Source of the DNA: DATKZB01 sp035528235
GTDB lineage: Bacteria > Planctomycetota > Phycisphaerae > FEN-1346
DNA length: 8,756 nt
Direction of reading: 5' to 3'
NCBI GenBank assembly: GCA_035528235.1
Contig: DATKZB010000185.1
Coordinates: forward strand, 1-8,756
Position 1 is the first letter of the stretch. Every line of letters starts with the position of its first letter. This document shows, in pieces, positions 1-6,573 of the stretch. Both the position numbers and the translations under genes were made by a program. Under the pieces are notes generated by a model that did not search any database, was not told where the DNA came from, and saw only the letters and a program-made list of their open reading frames with translations.

Positions 1-117
1 AAAGCCCGAACGGAGGAGGCGTTGTTCCGAGCCATCGCCGCCGCGCTGCAAACGATTACGGATTCGGATGCGGTCGCCTGGTTTGGGCACTGTGGCTATC
101 GCTACAATCAAGCGTGA
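1..117 (+). CDS. IS630-family transposase, C-terminal fragment (5' end outside window)
   Basis: The first frame of the window is open from base 1 and ends at TGA 115-117, giving 38 residues. It closes with AVAWFGHCGYRYNQA. A tail with an 'AAL..IT..DA..WF.HCGY' pattern is typical of the extreme C-terminus of IS630-type DDE transposases of the DDE_3 superfamily, which cut and paste DNA at TA dinucleotides. The catalytic DDE residues lie to the left of the window, so whether the enzyme is intact cannot be judged. The fragment is recognised from its tail alone. The rest of the element would confirm it. An IS630 insertion here fits the repeat-rich, accessory look of the neighbourhood. Confidence 0.72.
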   Translation, partial: KARTEEALFRAIAAALQTITDSDAVAWFGHCGYRYNQA

Positions 118-195
118 ACTGCTCTAGCAGCGCGTCTCGCCCCCCCCTCACGCTCGCTTGCGCTCGCGACTAGCGCCGCTCGCGGCCGGGTTAGC
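118..195. other. GC-rich junction downstream of the transposase, possible IS right end
   Basis: No gene is visible between the transposase stop and the next gene. The stretch has two CTAG tetranucleotides, at 124-127 and 170-173. CTAG is a favoured IS630 target whose central TA is duplicated, so either could mark the element's edge. The first sits inside a small palindrome (CTGC 119-122 with GCAG 127-130). The heptamer CGCTCGC occurs three times, at 151, 161 and 177. The left end of the element is outside the window, so the terminal inverted repeat cannot be matched and the boundary is a guess. Confidence 0.3.
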
Positions 196-221
196 CGCCC
201 GGCTTGCCGGGCGCGAGTTTT
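196..221 (+). terminator. Possible Rho-independent terminator after the transposase
   Basis: CGCCCGGC (196-203) pairs perfectly with GCCGGGCG (206-213). With a normal four-base loop the stem is 7 bp. It is followed after four bases by TTTT (218-221). The very GC-rich stem plus short T-run fits an intrinsic terminator for transcription leaving the IS. The T-run is short and offset, so a simple palindromic repeat is an equally good reading. Confidence 0.35.
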
Positions 222-224
222 CCC

Positions 225-253
225 GTGACCCCTGGGCACCGCCGCCCTATCAT
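225..253 (+). promoter_or_regulatory. Candidate sigma-70 promoter for the small membrane protein
   Basis: GTGACC (225-230, 4/6 to TTGACA) is separated by 17 bases from TATCAT (248-253, 5/6 to TATAAT). Transcription would begin near 260 and leave a short leader of about 22 bases before the ATG at 282. This supports that start over the in-frame ATGs at 204, 252 and 255, which would lie upstream of or at the start of the transcript. Single promoter matches in GC-rich DNA are weak evidence. Confidence 0.4.
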
Positions 254-281
254 GATGGGGGTCCATTGGGGGGCAACGCCC

Positions 282-875
282 ATGGCACTTCTGCGGTACC
301 TCGTTTTCGAGAACTCGACGACGCTCTGGGTGGTGCTGGTCATCGCGGCGGTGATCTGCGGCACCATCTGGCGGCGGACGGGGGCACCCGGGGCGCGCGT
401 GGCGGCCATCGCCTGCGTCACGGTCGGCGTCGTCATCGGCATTCTGGCGTGGCTCGTCGAGACCGACCACGAGCGGCTGGCCCGGACCATCCGGACCATG
501 ACCGACGCGGCCGCCACCGGCCGGGCCGATGTCTTCATCGAGCGCATCTCGCCCGAGTACCGCGGCGGCCCCCTCGGCAAGGAGACCATGGCCGAGGTCG
601 TGCGGCTGGGGCTGAAGCAAGTCCGGGCCGACGCCGCCGACCCCGGCATCGCCTGGGGCCAGCGCGACGCCGTCGTCACGCAGGTCTACCGGTTCTACCC
701 GGCGCCCGGCTCGCAGATGGCCCTGCCGCCGGGGGCCGAGAGGGTCGTCTGGGAAGGCACCTTCGCCCCGGACGCCGACGGCGAGTGGCGGCTGCGGTCG
801 GCCATGGCCACGCAGCCCAGACGCGTCGCGCCCGAGGAAGCCCTGCACTACCTGCCCGGCGCCCGCAAGCCGTGA
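282..875 (+). CDS. Two-helix membrane protein with extracytoplasmic NTF2/SnoaL-like domain, function unknown
   Basis: This 197-residue protein has two hydrophobic segments, at about residues 14-29 and 39-58, joined by a short basic loop (WRRTGAPGAR). By the positive-inside rule the loop is cytoplasmic and the C-terminal domain (about 60-197) lies outside the cytoplasmic membrane. That domain begins with helices and continues with strand-like segments such as 'AVVTQVYRFYP' and 'VVWEGTFAPDADGEWRLRSA', a layout reminiscent of NTF2/SnoaL-like folds. No catalytic motif is visible. The start at 282 (MALLRYLVF) is preferred because the hydrophobic N-terminus begins there, a G-rich run at about 267-272 can act as a weak ribosome site, and a candidate promoter lies just upstream. 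In-frame ATGs at 204, 252 and 255 exist but add low-complexity sequence. The gene appears monocistronic between the IS remnant and a repeat cluster. Function is not assigned. Confidence 0.8.
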   Translation: MALLRYLVFENSTTLWVVLVIAAVICGTIWRRTGAPGARVAAIACVTVGVVIGILAWLVETDHERLARTIRTMTDAAATGRADVFIERISPEYRGGPLGKETMAEVVRLGLKQVRADAADPGIAWGQRDAVVTQVYRFYPAPGSQMALPPGAERVVWEGTFAPDADGEWRLRSAMATQPRRVAPEEALHYLPGARKP

Positions 876-888
876 CCGCCGACCGTGG

Positions 889-980
889 CGGGTGGCATGC
901 CCAGGCCGCCGTTGCCTGGGCATGCTCCCTGGCCCACGTACGACATGCCCACGCCAACAGCGGCGTGGGCATGCCACCCG
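889..980. repeat. Paired REP-like palindromes in inverted orientation (BIME-like element)
   Basis: Two hairpin units lie head to head. In unit 1, GCATGCCCAGGC (895-906) pairs with GCCTGGGCATGC (914-925), a perfect 12 bp stem with a 7 nt loop. In unit 2, CATGCCCACGCC (944-955) pairs with GGCGTGGGCATG (962-973), 12 bp with a 6 nt loop. The units are inverted copies: bases 889-914 are complementary to 955-980 at 24 of 26 positions, so the whole block is also one large palindrome. Each unit carries GTGG at the outer 5' foot of its stem (892-895, and on the minus strand 974-977), matching the GTRG foot of REP elements mobilised by RAYT transposases. The stem changes between units (CAGGC/GCCTG versus CACGCC/GGCGTG) preserve pairing. 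No RAYT gene is in the window. Confidence 0.75.
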
Positions 981-1002
981 AGGGTGTCGGGCTTGCCGGA
1001 AT

Positions 1003-1025
1003 GTAGGGCGGGGCAACGCCCCGCC
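1003..1025 (+). repeat. REP-like hairpin with GTAG foot
   Basis: GGCGGGGC (1007-1014) pairs perfectly with GCCCCGCC (1018-1025) around the loop AAC. The tetranucleotide GTAG (1003-1006) lies immediately 5' of the stem, the arrangement seen in classical REP sequences. The stem can extend by a G-T and an A-T pair to 1027. It sits 7 bases upstream of the -35 box of the next promoter. It could serve as a weak terminator for read-through from the left, but no proper T-run follows. Confidence 0.6.
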
Positions 1026-1032
1026 TTCTCCT

Positions 1033-1061
1033 TTGGCACCTCCGCAAGACCGTGCTATAAT
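1033..1061 (+). promoter_or_regulatory. Strong sigma-70 promoter of the Tat/PHP gene pair
   Basis: TTGGCA (1033-1038, 5/6 to TTGACA) and a perfect TATAAT (1056-1061) are separated by exactly 17 bases. TG at 1053-1054, one base before the -10 box, adds an extended -10 element. Transcription is expected to start near 1068, giving a leader of about 33 bases before the ATG at 1101. In such GC-rich DNA a chance match this good is unlikely. It is the clearest promoter in the window. Confidence 0.78.
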
Positions 1062-1086
1062 CTCCGCCAGAAACCTCGCACCCGAA

Positions 1087-1092
1087 AAGGAG
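1087..1092 (+). promoter_or_regulatory. Ribosome binding site AAGGAG fixing the start at 1101
   Basis: AAGGAG lies 8 bases before ATG 1101. The frame stays open upstream to 885, but the Shine-Dalgarno site, the promoter just upstream and the Tat signal immediately downstream all select 1101. Confidence 0.8.
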
Positions 1093-1100
1093 TGGTTGGC

Positions 1101-2084
1101 ATGTCCGAGTCCAAGCCTACCAGTCGTCGTAATTTCCTGCGCGGGTCCCTGGCAGCCGCCGGAGCCCTGGGCGCCATGGCGGGCGCGCATGGCCGCGCTG
1201 CGGCCGCGGCACCCGCCAAGCCGGCCGCCGAAGGCGCCATGCCGTGCGGCCAGATCGGCAAGGCGAAGATCAGTCGACTCATGGTCGGCGGGAACCTCAT
1301 CTCCGGGTGCATGCACTCGCGGGACCTTCTGTACGTCAACCAGTTGTTCCGCGCCTACGCCAACGACGAGAAGATCCTGGAGACGCTCAAACTGGCCGAG
1401 GAGAACGGCGTCAACACGGTCTTCGAGACCGGGGCCCAGTACGTCGACCGGTACAACCGCGAGTGCGGCGGGCACATGCAGTTCATCCCCCATATCGAGG
1501 TCGGCGTCGACCAGAAAGAGGGCGACCTGGAGGACCACATCCAGCGGCAGGTCGACTCGGGCGCCGTGGCCCTGTACGTCTGGGGCGTGGCGGCCGACGC
1601 CCTCGTCAAGGGCGGCCACATCGACCGGCTCGCCCGGGCCGTCGACCTGGCCAAGGCCCACAGCCTGCCGGTGGGCGTGGGCGGTCACTCGCTGCAGGTG
1701 CCCATGGCCTGCGAGAAACACAAGGTGCCGTGCGACTTCTACGTCAAGACCTTCCACACCGACGACTACCCCTCGGCCACCCCCAAGGAACTCCGCAAGG
1801 AATGGATGTGGATGACCGGCGGGAAGGGATGGTATGACAATATGTGGTGCATCAATCCCGAGGAGACCGCCGAGTTCATGAAGTCGGTCGCCAAGCCCTG
1901 GATCGCCTTCAAGGTCCTGGCCGCCGGCGGCATCCCGCCGGCCAAGGGGTTCGCGCACGCGTTCAACCACGGGGCCGACTTCATCGCCGTCGGGATGTTC
2001 GATTTCCAGATCAAGGAGGACGCCGACCTGGCCCGCAAGGCCATCGCCGCCGCCCAGAAACGCCCCCGGCCCTGGCGGGCGTAG
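1101..2084 (+). CDS. Tat-exported TIM-barrel protein of unknown function (aldo/keto-reductase-like start)
   Basis: The 327-residue product begins with a twin-arginine signal: SRRNFL at residues 8-13, a hydrophobic Ala/Gly stretch at 16-30, and likely cleavage in the Ala-rich run near 33-37. It would be folded in the cytoplasm and exported by Tat, which often indicates a cofactor or metal. The mature part shows alternating strand/helix segments: KISRLMVGGNLISG (56-69), NGVNTVFETGA (102-112), AVALYVWGV (155-163), LPVGVGGHS (189-197), WIAFKVLAAGGI (267-278) and GADFIAVGMFDFQ (291-303). These fit a beta/alpha barrel. The opening resembles aldo/keto reductases, but I see no convincing catalytic Asp-Tyr-Lys-His set, so oxidoreductase activity is not claimed. 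Conserved-looking HSRDLLYV (72-79) and YDNMWCINPEET (245-256) suggest an active-site region. It is the first gene of a likely two-gene unit, 44 bases before the PHP gene. Confidence 0.85.
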   Translation: MSESKPTSRRNFLRGSLAAAGALGAMAGAHGRAAAAAPAKPAAEGAMPCGQIGKAKISRLMVGGNLISGCMHSRDLLYVNQLFRAYANDEKILETLKLAEENGVNTVFETGAQYVDRYNRECGGHMQFIPHIEVGVDQKEGDLEDHIQRQVDSGAVALYVWGVAADALVKGGHIDRLARAVDLAKAHSLPVGVGGHSLQVPMACEKHKVPCDFYVKTFHTDDYPSATPKELRKEWMWMTGGKGWYDNMWCINPEETAEFMKSVAKPWIAFKVLAAGGIPPAKGFAHAFNHGADFIAVGMFDFQIKEDADLARKAIAAAQKRPRPWRA

Positions 2085-2114
2085 CGCGCCGTCGGGACCA
2101 CAGCGGACACGTTC

Positions 2115-2121
2115 AAGGGGA
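2115..2121 (+). promoter_or_regulatory. Ribosome binding site AAGGGGA selecting a GTG start
   Basis: AAGGGGA lies 7 bases before GTG 2129. The open frame extends back to 1844 inside the preceding gene, but that extra part is Arg/Gly-rich shadow sequence. This site together with the 44-base gap after the TAG at 2082-2084 supports GTG 2129. Confidence 0.65.
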
Positions 2122-2128
2122 CAGGCGC

Positions 2129-3409
2129 GTGGACGACCGGATTGGAAAACTCGAGGCCCGGCTCGACCATTTCGACCGGGGCGAGCGCGACCAGGCGCTC
2201 GACGACCTTGCCCGGCTGGTCCGAAGCGGCCGCATTCGCCTGCCCGAGCCCGGGCCGAGGGTCAACCTGCACGCCCACTCGTTCTTCTCGTACAACGCCC
2301 TGGGCTATTCGCCCACACACATCGTGTGGCGGGCGCGGCAGGAGGGCCTGCGGGCGGTCGGCCTGGTGGACTTCGACCTGTTCGACGGCATCGACGAGTT
2401 TTTCCGGGCCGGCGAAGTGCTCGGCATCCCCACCGTGGCCGGCATGGAGACGCGGGCGTACGTCCCCGAGTTCGCGACGCGCGAGATCACCTCGCCCGGC
2501 GAGCCGGGCATCACGTACCACATAGTGACGGGCCTGGTGCGGTCGGCCATCAACGACGCCGACGCGGTGCGGTTCGCCCGGATGCTCCGCACGAGCGCCC
2601 GCCGCCGCAACGAGTCGGTCGTCGAGCGCGTCAACGCGCACCTCGACCCCGTGGCGCTCGACTACGAGGCCCAGGTGCTGTCGCTGTCGCCCTCCGGCAC
2701 GCCGACCGAGCGGCACCTGTGCCTGGCCTACGAGAAGAAGGCCGAGACCGTGTACCCCGACCCGGCCGACCGCGCCCGGTTCTGGGCCGATCGGCTTGGG
2801 ACGCCCGAGCCCAAGGTCGCCGACCTTCTGGGCGACAGCCGCGCGCTCCAGGCCCTCATCCGGTCCAGGACGATGAAGCGCGGCGGCGCCGGCTACCAGG
2901 AACCGGCCCCGGACACGTTCCCGCTGATGAGTGACGTGAACCGGTTCGCGCTGGCCGCGGGCGGCATCCCCACCGCCACGTGGCTCGACGGCACCAGCCG
3001 GGGCGAACAGGACATCGACGAACTCCTCGACCTGCACGTCCGGGCCGGCGCCGCGGCACTCAACATCATACCCGACCGCAACTGGAACCTCACCGACCCG
3101 GCCGTCAAGGACCTGAAGCTGGCGAACCTGTACCGGATCGTCGAGTTAGCGGCGGCGCGCGACCTGCCCCTGGTCGTCGGCACCGAGATGAACGCCCCGG
3201 GCCAGAAGTTCGTCGATGACTTCGACGCGCCCGAACTGGCACCCGTGGTCGATGCCTTCCTGCGCGGGGCGGACGTCCTGGTGGGTCACACCGCGGCCGT
3301 CCTCGACGGCGAAGGCGGGTACCTGAGCGACTGGGCCAAGGGCCGGTTCGGCACGGTCGCCGAGAAGAACGCCTTCTTTGCCCGCCGCGGCCGGTCCTGG
3401 CGGCGGTAA
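2129..3409 (+). CDS. PHP-domain protein, divergent metal site
   Basis: The product is 426 residues with no signal peptide, so it is probably cytoplasmic. After a charged N-terminal helix (1-38) comes a PHP (polymerase and histidinol phosphatase) domain. Motif I is NLHAHSFFSY (46-55) with the metal-binding HxH at 48/50. Motif II reads VDFDLFDG (80-87) where classic members have TDHD, so the usual His is Phe82. GMETRA (105-110) holds the expected Glu107, and YHI (130-132) holds a later His. GTEMNAPGQ (351-359) and VGHTAA (385-390) are further candidate site regions. PHP proteins hydrolyse phosphoester bonds using two or three metals. Whether this variant site is active is unclear. About 150 residues between the N-terminal PHP motifs and the C-terminal part are extra compared with a minimal PHP domain. 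It follows the Tat gene by 44 bases with no terminator between, so co-transcription is likely. It ends at TAA facing a convergent gene. Confidence 0.83.
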   Translation: MDDRIGKLEARLDHFDRGERDQALDDLARLVRSGRIRLPEPGPRVNLHAHSFFSYNALGYSPTHIVWRARQEGLRAVGLVDFDLFDGIDEFFRAGEVLGIPTVAGMETRAYVPEFATREITSPGEPGITYHIVTGLVRSAINDADAVRFARMLRTSARRRNESVVERVNAHLDPVALDYEAQVLSLSPSGTPTERHLCLAYEKKAETVYPDPADRARFWADRLGTPEPKVADLLGDSRALQALIRSRTMKRGGAGYQEPAPDTFPLMSDVNRFALAAGGIPTATWLDGTSRGEQDIDELLDLHVRAGAAALNIIPDRNWNLTDPAVKDLKLANLYRIVELAAARDLPLVVGTEMNAPGQKFVDDFDAPELAPVVDAFLRGADVLVGHTAAVLDGEGGYLSDWAKGRFGTVAEKNAFFARRGRSWRR

Positions 3410-3423
3410 GCGGTCCCACCCGA

Positions 3424-3472
3424 GTGCCGCACCATTCGTGCGCGGCGGGTCCCCGTACCCGCCGCGAGGCAC
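3424..3472. repeat. Palindrome copy 1 between convergent genes, possible bidirectional terminator
   Basis: CGCGGCGGGT (3441-3450) pairs perfectly with ACCCGCCGCG (3457-3466) around CCCCGT. A weaker outer pair, GTGCC (3424-3428) with GGCAC (3468-3472), surrounds it. It fills the 66-base gap between two convergent stop codons, a natural place for a two-way terminator, but there is no T-run on either side. The 26-base core is the exact reverse complement of the palindrome at 6575-6600. Confidence 0.65.
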
Positions 3473-3475
3473 TGC

Positions 3476-6400
3476 TCACCGCGGCGACGGGCCGTAGACC
3501 TCGACCTCGCGGAGCATCAGTTTCGGCGGCAGGTCGCTGCTCGATGCGGCGCGGGCGGCCTCGTCGGCCAGGAAGCCGTACGTCGTCCGCCGGACCACCA
3601 GACGCAAGCGGCTCGTCGTGACCGGCTTGAACTCGCACGCGAAGAAGTTCTCGTCGCGGTCCCAACTGACGGCCTTGCACTGGGGCGTGTCCACCAGGTC
3701 GCTGGGCGGCAACGGCGTGCGGACCTTCTCGATCGTGACCCACTTCGCCCCGTCGTGGCACTCCAGGTCGAAATCCAGCAGGGCGCAGAACTGGTTGTCG
3801 GCCCGGACGCCGAACAGGAGCACCCGGGCGACCGCCTGCGGCTGGGCGAACGTCATCTCGAGCGTCTGCGGAAACGAGGGGATGTCGCCCGTCCATATCT
3901 TTTTGCCATCGGTGCCGCCGTCGGGGTGCCCCGCGTGGACGACCTGCATGCGGCCGTCGCTTAGCAGCGCCGCGTCGCCCTTGGCGTCGGCCGAGTAGGC
4001 GAACGTGGCGCGCGGCGCGATGTTTGCGCCGAAGTCGATCCGCGGCGCCGAGGCGGCCTGCCCCTTCGCCAGACGCAGATACGTCGGCAGCGCCGAGACG
4101 ACGAGCGCCACCCGGCCGCCCGCCACGGCCAGGCGCGACGCGTTGCCGAAAGCGTCGACCACCTCGACGGCGTCGCCGCCCGTGACGGCCAGGGCCATGG
4201 GCGTATCGCGCGTGCCCAGGTTCCGCAGGATGACGGTCGAGCCGTCGTCGCCCGCGTACTCCAGGCCCAGGAACATCTTGTCCCCCGTCGGGCCGAAATC
4301 GAGGACGCGCGCGAGCGTCCTCCCGCGGGTCATCGCGAAGCGTGTCCGCGTGGCGAGCGCCCCGGGGTGCGGCCCGGCGGCCGACCACAGGTACGTCGGC
4401 ACGTCGCCGTAACCGGCCTCGTTCAGATAATAGTGGAAGTTGTGCTCGTTCGGGATGCCCAGCGAGGCCAGCAGGTCGCGGTGCAGCGTGACGCGCACGG
4501 CCTGGCAGACGCCCAGGAACGACTTGCCGCGCACGCCGCCGATGGCCCGCTCGGTCTGCCAGACGGGCTTGGCGGCGTCGCCGTGGGCGGCCATGAGTTT
4601 CCGAAGTTCGGCGTACTTCCACCGCCAGTGGAACGGGTCGACGCTCTCGTGCCCCTCATAATCGTGGACCGCGAGGATGTCGAATGCGTCCTTTCCGGCC
4701 GCCTTGTAAAACGCCTCGTGCCACGGCAGTTGGATGCCGCAGACCGCCGGCGCGAGAACCTTGGCGTCGGGGTCGGCGGCCCGGATAATCGGCCGCAGGC
4801 GCTTCACGATGGCCGCGTACTCGTCCACCTTGCACGAGAAGTTGGGCTCGTTGATGATCTCCCAGTAGCGGATGCGTCCCTTGAAGCGTTCGACGGTCCT
4901 CCGGACGAACTCCGGCTCGCAGTGTTCCTTGTTCTCGAACTGGGCGACGAGCGTGACGCCGTGCTTGGCGCACGCCTCGACGGCCTTCTCGATGCGGTCG
5001 AGGTTGTCGGGCTTGGGGTGGACCCGCATCGACACGAGCCCCGCGAAGGTCTGCCGCAAGGCGTCCTCCCAGCCGCCGGGCGAGGCGCCCTCGGCCAGGA
5101 CGGGGAGGCCCTCGTACCGGGGCGTGGCACCCACGTGGGCCGCCAGACCCGTCAGGCGTTTGCCCTTGTGCCCCACCTGGAACTGGACCGAGTACCAGCC
5201 CCATCGCGGCGGGGTGAACGAGACGGTCTTTCGGGCCTCCTGGCCGTCGACGAGTTTCAGGGCGAACGTCCCACGGCCGACCTCGCGCCTCAGCCAGTCG
5301 TACACGCCGTACGAGACATCGAGATCCGACACCCGCCGCACGCCCGGCCGCACGACGAAATCGACCGCCACCGGCGCCAGGTCGTACACGACGTGGTACG
5401 GCGCCCGGACCTCGACGGCGGTCGTCAGGCCCAGCACGAGGCCGCTCGTGACGGCGGTGCGCGACTTCTGGGGGTCGAAAAACTTGGGCTCGGTCCGCAG
5501 GACGCACGGCCGGAAGTGGTACCGCTCCTTGCCGTCGTTGTGGCCGACCGATCCGATCCAGAGCCGATCGTCGGGCGAGACGGCGAACGGCGTATAGCCG
5601 CTGTGCGTCCCCCACGAGTCGAACCAGTAGAACCGCCCCCGGCGGCGCGTCACGGTCGTCACGGCCGCGTCGAACCGGGTGATCCAGCCGGGGTTGCCCC
5701 ACGTGATGGAGTGGATGCCGCCCTTGGAATCGACGGCCACGGTGTGCAGCAGTTCGCTGCCGTCCTCGATGCGCGTGTGCGTGCCGCTGCCAATGACCGT
5801 GATGAGTTTGCCGTCGGGCGCGAACTGGTAAACCTGGTGCCTCTCGGCCAGGGCGTACAGGTTGCCGCGCGCGTCGGACGCCAGGTCCTCGACACGCACC
5901 AGCGGCCGCTCGACCGTCACCGGGTCGGCCAGCGACCCGTCAGGCCGGATGACGACGAGCGTCGTGGCGGGCTCCTCCTGCCGCTTGCCCGGCCGGGCGC
6001 AGACGACCACCTGCTCCCGGCCGCCGACCGTCCGCCGGCAAATGGCGTACGCGCCCGCCACGGAATAGTCCCGGACGAGCCGGCCGTCGGGTCCGTACTC
6101 GCGCACGAGGTCCGCGCGCGGCTGCGTGACGAACGCGTGGCCGCGCGAATCGACCGCCAGGCGCGTGGGGTCGTTCTTCTCGCCCAGCCGGTCGTCGCGG
6201 ATGGAGAACTGCGAGACGAACTTGCCCTCGCCCGTGAACTTCTGGACGAGGAAGTTGCCGACCAGGCCGCCCTTGTCCTTCTTGAACTCCCCGCCGTCGA
6301 GGACGTACAAATACCCCCCGGGGTCGAACGTGATGTCGCGCAGGTCGAGGAACGTGCCCTGCCCCGGCCCCGGCCCGCCGATCTCGACGTCGGTGCCCTC

Positions 6401-6481
6401 GCCCTTGCCGGCACCGCCGGCGGTCGCCGCCAGCAGCGCCACCAAAAGACACCCAACGGCTGCGCATGGCCATCGTGACAT
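3476..6481 (-). CDS. Secreted NHL-propeller / clan GH-A glycoside hydrolase with F5/8C-like C-terminus
   Basis: The 1001-residue product starts at ATG 6481, with GGGAG at 6493-6489 seven bases upstream. Residues 1-24 form a Sec signal peptide (hydrophobic CLLVALLAATAGG, no lipobox). Residues about 30-340 look like an NHL/SMP-30-type beta-propeller, with repeated 'D..GN.Y.L/FAPDGK' units (for example LRDITFDPGGYLYVLDGG 47-64, DARGNLYAL 203-211, FAPDGKL 220-226). Residues about 355-450 appear to be a beta-sandwich linker. The catalytic part, about 470-800, has the acid/base motif IINEPN (Glu545), the histidine motif AVHDYEG (604-610) and the nucleophile motif WQTE (Glu644), as in clan GH-A and most like GH39-type enzymes. 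Residues about 815-998 resemble an F5/8-type C (discoidin/CBM32-like) sugar-binding domain. It probably cuts a polysaccharide outside the cytoplasm; the substrate is unknown. It lies downstream of a second GH-A gene on the same strand. Confidence 0.85.
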   Translation of the reverse strand: MSRWPCAAVGCLLVALLAATAGGAGKGEGTDVEIGGPGPGQGTFLDLRDITFDPGGYLYVLDGGEFKKDKGGLVGNFLVQKFTGEGKFVSQFSIRDDRLGEKNDPTRLAVDSRGHAFVTQPRADLVREYGPDGRLVRDYSVAGAYAICRRTVGGREQVVVCARPGKRQEEPATTLVVIRPDGSLADPVTVERPLVRVEDLASDARGNLYALAERHQVYQFAPDGKLITVIGSGTHTRIEDGSELLHTVAVDSKGGIHSITWGNPGWITRFDAAVTTVTRRRGRFYWFDSWGTHSGYTPFAVSPDDRLWIGSVGHNDGKERYHFRPCVLRTEPKFFDPQKSRTAVTSGLVLGLTTAVEVRAPYHVVYDLAPVAVDFVVRPGVRRVSDLDVSYGVYDWLRREVGRGTFALKLVDGQEARKTVSFTPPRWGWYSVQFQVGHKGKRLTGLAAHVGATPRYEGLPVLAEGASPGGWEDALRQTFAGLVSMRVHPKPDNLDRIEKAVEACAKHGVTLVAQFENKEHCEPEFVRRTVERFKGRIRYWEIINEPNFSCKVDEYAAIVKRLRPIIRAADPDAKVLAPAVCGIQLPWHEAFYKAAGKDAFDILAVHDYEGHESVDPFHWRWKYAELRKLMAAHGDAAKPVWQTERAIGGVRGKSFLGVCQAVRVTLHRDLLASLGIPNEHNFHYYLNEAGYGDVPTYLWSAAGPHPGALATRTRFAMTRGRTLARVLDFGPTGDKMFLGLEYAGDDGSTVILRNLGTRDTPMALAVTGGDAVEVVDAFGNASRLAVAGGRVALVVSALPTYLRLAKGQAASAPRIDFGANIAPRATFAYSADAKGDAALLSDGRMQVVHAGHPDGGTDGKKIWTGDIPSFPQTLEMTFAQPQAVARVLLFGVRADNQFCALLDFDLECHDGAKWVTIEKVRTPLPPSDLVDTPQCKAVSWDRDENFFACEFKPVTTSRLRLVVRRTTYGFLADEAARAASSSDLPPKLMLREVEVYGPSPR

Positions 6482-6488
6482 GGGGCAA

Positions 6489-6493
6489 CTCCC
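6489..6493 (-). promoter_or_regulatory. Ribosome binding site GGGAG for the propeller/GH-A gene
   Basis: On the minus strand GGGAG precedes ATG 6481 by seven bases. The frame is open further upstream to 6607, but that extension encodes the palindromic repeats and adds an Arg/Pro-rich stretch ahead of the signal peptide, so ATG 6481 is chosen. Confidence 0.6.
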
Positions 6494-6522
6494 GGCCCTG
6501 GAGCGTCTTAGGTTCGGGCCTC

Positions 6523-6552
6523 GGCGCGGTGGGGCCCCGTACCCACCGCGCC
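6523..6552. repeat. Palindrome copy 2
   Basis: GGCGCGGTGGG (6523-6533) pairs perfectly with CCCACCGCGCC (6542-6552), 11 bp with an 8 nt loop. Its 26-base core differs from copy 1 (3441-3466) at three positions, two of which are a compensatory pair: C-G in copy 1 becomes T-A here, keeping the stem. It lies in the leader region of the downstream hydrolase gene, 30 bases or more upstream of its ribosome site. Confidence 0.7.
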
Positions 6553-6573
6553 AAGCCAGTATCTTGCGAGGAA

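Noticed and set aside
889..1025. CRISPR array
   Set aside because: The repeats are palindromic units in inverted orientation, with no regular direct repeats or unique spacers of constant length.
885..1100. N-terminal extension of the Tat gene to 885
   Set aside because: The extension translates the palindromic repeats and the promoter, whereas the AAGGAG site and twin-arginine signal begin at 1101.
108..1970. Long minus-strand open frame of 620 codons
   Set aside because: It is antisense to the small membrane protein and the Tat gene, is Arg/Gly/His-rich with no recognisable domain, and has no ribosome site. It is a GC-rich shadow frame.
4367..6478. 703-codon plus-strand open frame opposite the propeller/GH-A gene
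   Set aside because: The composition (Arg, Asp, Val, Gly in low-complexity runs) is the typical antisense image of a GC-rich gene, and the opposite strand carries a signal peptide, catalytic motifs and a ribosome site.
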